From assembly GCF_018070075.1 (NCBI RefSeq), contig NZ_JAGPXE010000001.1, forward strand, positions 744,001 to 808,000: a DNA stretch of 64,000 bases, written 5' to 3'. Below are positions 60,790 through 64,000 of the stretch, in pieces; position 1 is the stretch's first letter, and each line of letters opens with the position of its first letter. A model generated the notes under the pieces. That model was not told where the DNA came from. It searched no databases and saw only the letters and a program-made list of their open reading frames with translations. The stretch comes from Saccharopolyspora endophytica. Its GTDB lineage: Bacteria > Actinomycetota > Actinomycetes > Mycobacteriales > Pseudonocardiaceae. A program made the position numbers and the translations under genes.

Positions 60790-62558
60790 CCCCGCAGCCC
60801 AGCGTGTTCACGCCCAACTCGATGACCATCGGCGCCCGACACCTCACCGTCGCCGGCGAATGGGTCGCCTCCTTCGCCATCACCGGCTATCCACGCGAGG
60901 TCAACGCGGGATGGCTGCAACCCCTGCTGAACTATCCCGGCCGCCTCGACGTCTCCCTGCACATCGACCCCGTCGACCCCGCCCACGCCGCGAAACACCT
61001 GAAACAGCAACTGGCGAAACTGGAATCCGGACGTCGCCACACCGCCGAGCACGGCCGTCTCGCCGACCCTCACGTCGAGGCCGCCACCGAGGACGCCTAC
61101 GACCTGTCGACTCGCATCGCCCGCGGCGAATCGAAAATGTTCCGACTCGGCCTGTACCTGACCGTGCACGCCCACAGTGAGCAACAGCTCGCCGACGAAG
61201 TCACCGCCGTGCGCGCGCTGGCATCCTCGATGCTGCTGGACGCCAAACCCACCACCTACCGCAGCGTGCAGGGCTGGGTGGCCACCCTGCCGGTCGGACT
61301 CGATCCGCTCGGGATGCAGCGCACCTTCGACACCCACGCCCTAGCCACAGCGTTTCCGTTCACCTCCCCGGATCTCCCCGCCGCCGACCCCGCCGATCTG
61401 GAGACCACCACCGACGGCGTGCTGTACGGCTACAACGCCCAGTCCTCAGGCCTGGTGCACTGGGACCGGTTCGCCGCCGACAACCACAACGCCGTGGTCC
61501 TCGGACGATCCGGCGCGGGCAAGTCCTATCTGGTCAAACTCGAACTCCTGCGCCACCTCTACCGGGGCGTGCAGGCCAGCATCATCGACCCCGAAGACGA
61601 ATACACCCGGCTCGCCGAAGCCGTCGGCGGCACCATCCTGCGCCTTGGCGCACCCGGCGTGACGCTCAACCCCTTCGACCTCCCAGTTACCGTCGGCCCG
61701 GACGGGCGCCGCAGCGCCCCCAGCGACGCGCTGGCCCGCCGAAGCCTGTTCCTGCACACCGTCCTGGCCTTGATGCTCGGCAGCGACCTCACGAGTGCCG
61801 AACGCGGCACCCTGGACGAGGCCATCGCCACCACCTACCGCCACGCGGGCATCACCACTGACCCCCGCACCTGGTCACGCCCCGCACCCCTGCTCGCCGA
61901 CCTCCGGGACACACTGCACGCCTTCGGCGCGCACGAGCTGGCCGAGCGCCTGCGGCCCTTCGTCGACGGCGCGTTCAACACCCTGTTCAACGGGCCGACC
62001 ACGACCCGCCCCGACGGGCACCTGGTCGTGTTCTCCCTCAAAGACCTGCCACCGGAGCTGCAGGCGATCGGCACCGCACTCACCCTCGACGCCATCTGGC
62101 GCGAGGTCTCCCACCCCGTCGTGCGCCGCCGGCGCCTGGTCGTGGTCGACGAGGCGTGGCTGCTGATGAGCCACACAGCAGGAGCGGAGTTCCTGTTCCG
62201 GATGGCCAAAGCCGCACGCAAGCACTGGTGCGGCCTGACCGTGGCCACCCAGGACGTCGGTGACCTGCTGGGCAGCGACCTCGGCAAGGCGATCGTGGGC
62301 AACGCGACCACTCAGATCCTGCTGCGCCAGTCACCTCAAGCCATCGACGAGGTCGCCACGCACTTCGGGCTCGCCGCGGGGGCACGGCAGTACCTGCTCA
62401 CCGCCGACCAGGGCCAAGCCCTGCTCTCCACCGGAACCCAATGGGTTGCCCTGCAAACCGTGGCCTCACCCGTCGAACACGACCTCGTCACCACCGACCC
62501 GGAATTCCTCGAGTCCGCCACCACCCACGCGGACAGCGGCGACTGGATCGACCTCTAA
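60786..62558 (+). CDS. VirB4-like conjugative ATPase
   Basis: 590 residues. Walker A is VVLGRSGAGKSYLVKLELL (about residue 240), followed by ASIIDPEDEYTRLAE; Walker B is RRLVVVDEAWLLM (about 453) with WCGLTVATQDVGDLLGS as the sensor/arginine region. VirB4 energises assembly of the transfer channel and substrate export. ATGA overlap with the PrgI-like gene. Length is typical for the C-terminal (ATPase) form. Confidence 0.93.
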   Translation: MTPQPSVFTPNSMTIGARHLTVAGEWVASFAITGYPREVNAGWLQPLLNYPGRLDVSLHIDPVDPAHAAKHLKQQLAKLESGRRHTAEHGRLADPHVEAATEDAYDLSTRIARGESKMFRLGLYLTVHAHSEQQLADEVTAVRALASSMLLDAKPTTYRSVQGWVATLPVGLDPLGMQRTFDTHALATAFPFTSPDLPAADPADLETTTDGVLYGYNAQSSGLVHWDRFAADNHNAVVLGRSGAGKSYLVKLELLRHLYRGVQASIIDPEDEYTRLAEAVGGTILRLGAPGVTLNPFDLPVTVGPDGRRSAPSDALARRSLFLHTVLALMLGSDLTSAERGTLDEAIATTYRHAGITTDPRTWSRPAPLLADLRDTLHAFGAHELAERLRPFVDGAFNTLFNGPTTTRPDGHLVVFSLKDLPPELQAIGTALTLDAIWREVSHPVVRRRRLVVVDEAWLLMSHTAGAEFLFRMAKAARKHWCGLTVATQDVGDLLGSDLGKAIVGNATTQILLRQSPQAIDEVATHFGLAAGARQYLLTADQGQALLSTGTQWVALQTVASPVEHDLVTTDPEFLESATTHADSGDWIDL

Positions 62559-62600
62559 ACCCGATTAATCAGAGCGCTTTTCGACAAGAACGGGGGACCG

Positions 62601-64000
62601 ATGTCTCTGCGCGTCTTTCCGAACCTGTGGGGCCCGGTCGAACACCTCGGGGACAGCATCGCCGACTACCTCCAGGACCCCGAGACCGCGATCCGCTCCC
62701 TCCTGCACCGCCCACTACTGCTTGCGTCGATGCTAGTTGGGCTCGCAACGGTCGCTCTGTTGCGTTTCGCGCTGCGCGTGTATCGGCGAAACAGGCTGAA
62801 CCACAACGCCAAGGTCGTGACCATCCAGTCGCCGCCCACAGTGGACCCGGATGGTGGGGCCGCGTTGTGGTCGCACCTAGTGGGGTTGCTGCGTCCGGCG
62901 TGGAAACGCGCGGTGCTCGGCCAGCCGCACCTGGCGTGCGAGTACGTCATCACCCGCGATGGCATCACCATCCAGATCTGGGTGCCCGGCACCATCCCGC
63001 CCGGACTCATCGAGCGCGCCGTCGAAGCCGCCTGGCCCGGCGCCCGCACCCACACCCAGCCGGCCGCCTCACCCATCCCCGAGCCCGACGACGAGCACGC
63101 CCTGGTCGTCGGCGGCGAACTCCGCCTGGCCCGACCCGAGACGCTGCCGATTAAGACCGACTTCGACACCGACCCGCTTCGCGCGATCCTGGCCGCACCC
63201 AGCGGCCTCGGCCCGGGGGACTACGTCTGCGTGCAAGTACTTGCCCGCCCCGCCGCCGGACGCCGACTCACCGGCGCTGCGACCCTGCGCGGATTCCTCT
63301 TCGACCTTCTCACTCCCGCAACGGCGGGCTCGCCACAGGCGAAGTCCACGCGAGGGCACGCAGATGCGCACACGCGGTTGGAGCGCTCCGCGCAGGACAG
63401 GGTCCGTGTCACCAAACAACGCGGCAGCCAGTACGAGACCCGCCTGCGCTACGCCGCCAGCACCACGCTTGCCCGTCCGGCCAATCCCGAACAGCGACGC
63501 CGAGCCCGACGAGTGCTGCGCGGCCGGGCCCACACGGTGGCCACCTGCTTCGCCGCCTACACCGACCACAACCGCTACCGGCGCCACCGACTGCACCACC
63601 CCGCCACAGCACTGCGCCACCGTGGCTTCGGCCGGGGAGACCTGCTCTCGGTCCCCGAGATCGCCGCTCTGGCGCACCTGCCCACGGATGAGGCCATTCC
63701 CGGCCTGCACCGCGCGGGCGCCCGCGCCCTGACCCCACCACCCGAGGTCGCCGCACCGGGCCCGGAGGCCAAGCCTCTGGGCTCCACCGACACCGGAGCG
63801 ACCCGCCGCGTGGGCCTGCGCGCCGCGGATGCACGCCAGCACCTGCACCTCATGGGTGCGACCGGCTCCGGCAAATCCACCCTGCTCGCCCAGATGATCC
63901 TCGCCGACGCCGAGGCCGAACGCGGCTGCCTGGTCATCGACCCGAAAGGCGACCTCGTCACCGACGTCCTCTCACGCCTGCCCAAAACGGCCGCGGACCG
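62601..64000 (+). CDS. VirD4-like type IV coupling protein, 3' end outside window
   Basis: 466 residues visible and still open at the edge. An N-terminal helix (LLLASMLVGLATVALLRFAL) anchors it; Walker A is LMGATGSGKSTLLAQMIL (about residue 428), followed by CLVIDPKGDLVTDVL. It would pump the relaxase-DNA complex to the channel. GGGGGACCG precedes the ATG, 42 bp after virB4. The relaxase is presumably downstream of the window. Confidence 0.9.
   Translation, partial: MSLRVFPNLWGPVEHLGDSIADYLQDPETAIRSLLHRPLLLASMLVGLATVALLRFALRVYRRNRLNHNAKVVTIQSPPTVDPDGGAALWSHLVGLLRPAWKRAVLGQPHLACEYVITRDGITIQIWVPGTIPPGLIERAVEAAWPGARTHTQPAASPIPEPDDEHALVVGGELRLARPETLPIKTDFDTDPLRAILAAPSGLGPGDYVCVQVLARPAAGRRLTGAATLRGFLFDLLTPATAGSPQAKSTRGHADAHTRLERSAQDRVRVTKQRGSQYETRLRYAASTTLARPANPEQRRRARRVLRGRAHTVATCFAAYTDHNRYRRHRLHHPATALRHRGFGRGDLLSVPEIAALAHLPTDEAIPGLHRAGARALTPPPEVAAPGPEAKPLGSTDTGATRRVGLRAADARQHLHLMGATGSGKSTLLAQMILADAEAERGCLVIDPKGDLVTDVLSRLPKTAAD

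Larger units (their letters stand above)
35439..64000. mobile_element. Genomic island downstream of tRNA-Val (right end outside window)
   Basis: From the tRNA onward, core metabolic genes cease. The region holds defence, toxin and gene-relic content, then an integrase and a conjugation operon. Codon use at the start is more mixed and AT-richer intergenic segments appear. I found no second copy of the tRNA 3' end inside the window, so the right border is unseen. It may be one island or several stacked insertions. Confidence 0.5.

Overview
The window is high-GC DNA from an actinomycete, most likely Pseudonocardiaceae and perhaps Saccharopolyspora. Support comes from frequent GTG and leaderless starts, the sucC-sucD-DUF5336-PerM-purN-purH order shared with mycobacteria, a LexA-controlled imuA'-imuB-dnaE2 cassette, a eukaryotic-type NADP isocitrate dehydrogenase and a TNT-type toxin. 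The genus is an inference.

Bases 1-35440 are chromosomal backbone. In order they hold: a cut acyltransferase/condensation gene; an ECF sigma factor; a tandem-duplicated polyketide-type O-methyltransferase; a secreted M23 peptidase; a large membrane protein; sucCD; two divisome-linked membrane genes (Rv0954 and PerM types); purNH; a decayed nucleotidyltransferase; the SOS mutasome imuA'-imuB-dnaE2 with LexA boxes; an M20 peptidase; a UspA protein; a glyoxalase fold protein; a pentapeptide-repeat protein; a TNT-domain protein; an MFS transporter; folD-DUF3017; DUF4253; an MDR oxidoreductase diverging from a TetR regulator; DUF1918; a lipoprotein; a membrane hydrolase; icd; and tRNA-Val(GAC).

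Right after the tRNA the content becomes accessory (35440-64000). An HD-domain gene, a NUDIX gene coupled to an aminotransferase relic, and a Crp/Fnr regulator with a small membrane partner sit around a type I-E CRISPR-Cas locus. CRISPR array 1 and a one-spacer mini-array lie to the left of cas3-cse1-cse2-cas7-cas5-cas6e. An 18-repeat array, an 8-repeat array and two orphan repeats lie to the right. The interference genes look intact, but cas1 stops after about 92 codons and cas2 is missing or reduced to a tail, so the locus should be able to interfere but not acquire spacers. Two Crp-like dyads lie between the Crp/Fnr operon and cas3. A polymorphic-toxin module (WXG-like helper, toxin, SCO4402-type immunity candidate) and a frameshifted 2H phosphoesterase lie between the two right-hand arrays.

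From 52781 to the window end is an integrative conjugative element: tyrosine integrase, excisionase, an amino-methyltransferase with a methyltransferase-like partner, a region-4 HTH protein, and an actinobacterial type IV secretion operon (pilin, VirB6-like, a motif-repeat protein, PrgI-like, VirB4 ATPase, VirD4-like coupling protein cut by the window edge). The integrase stop codon lies only 17 bp from the last CRISPR repeat.
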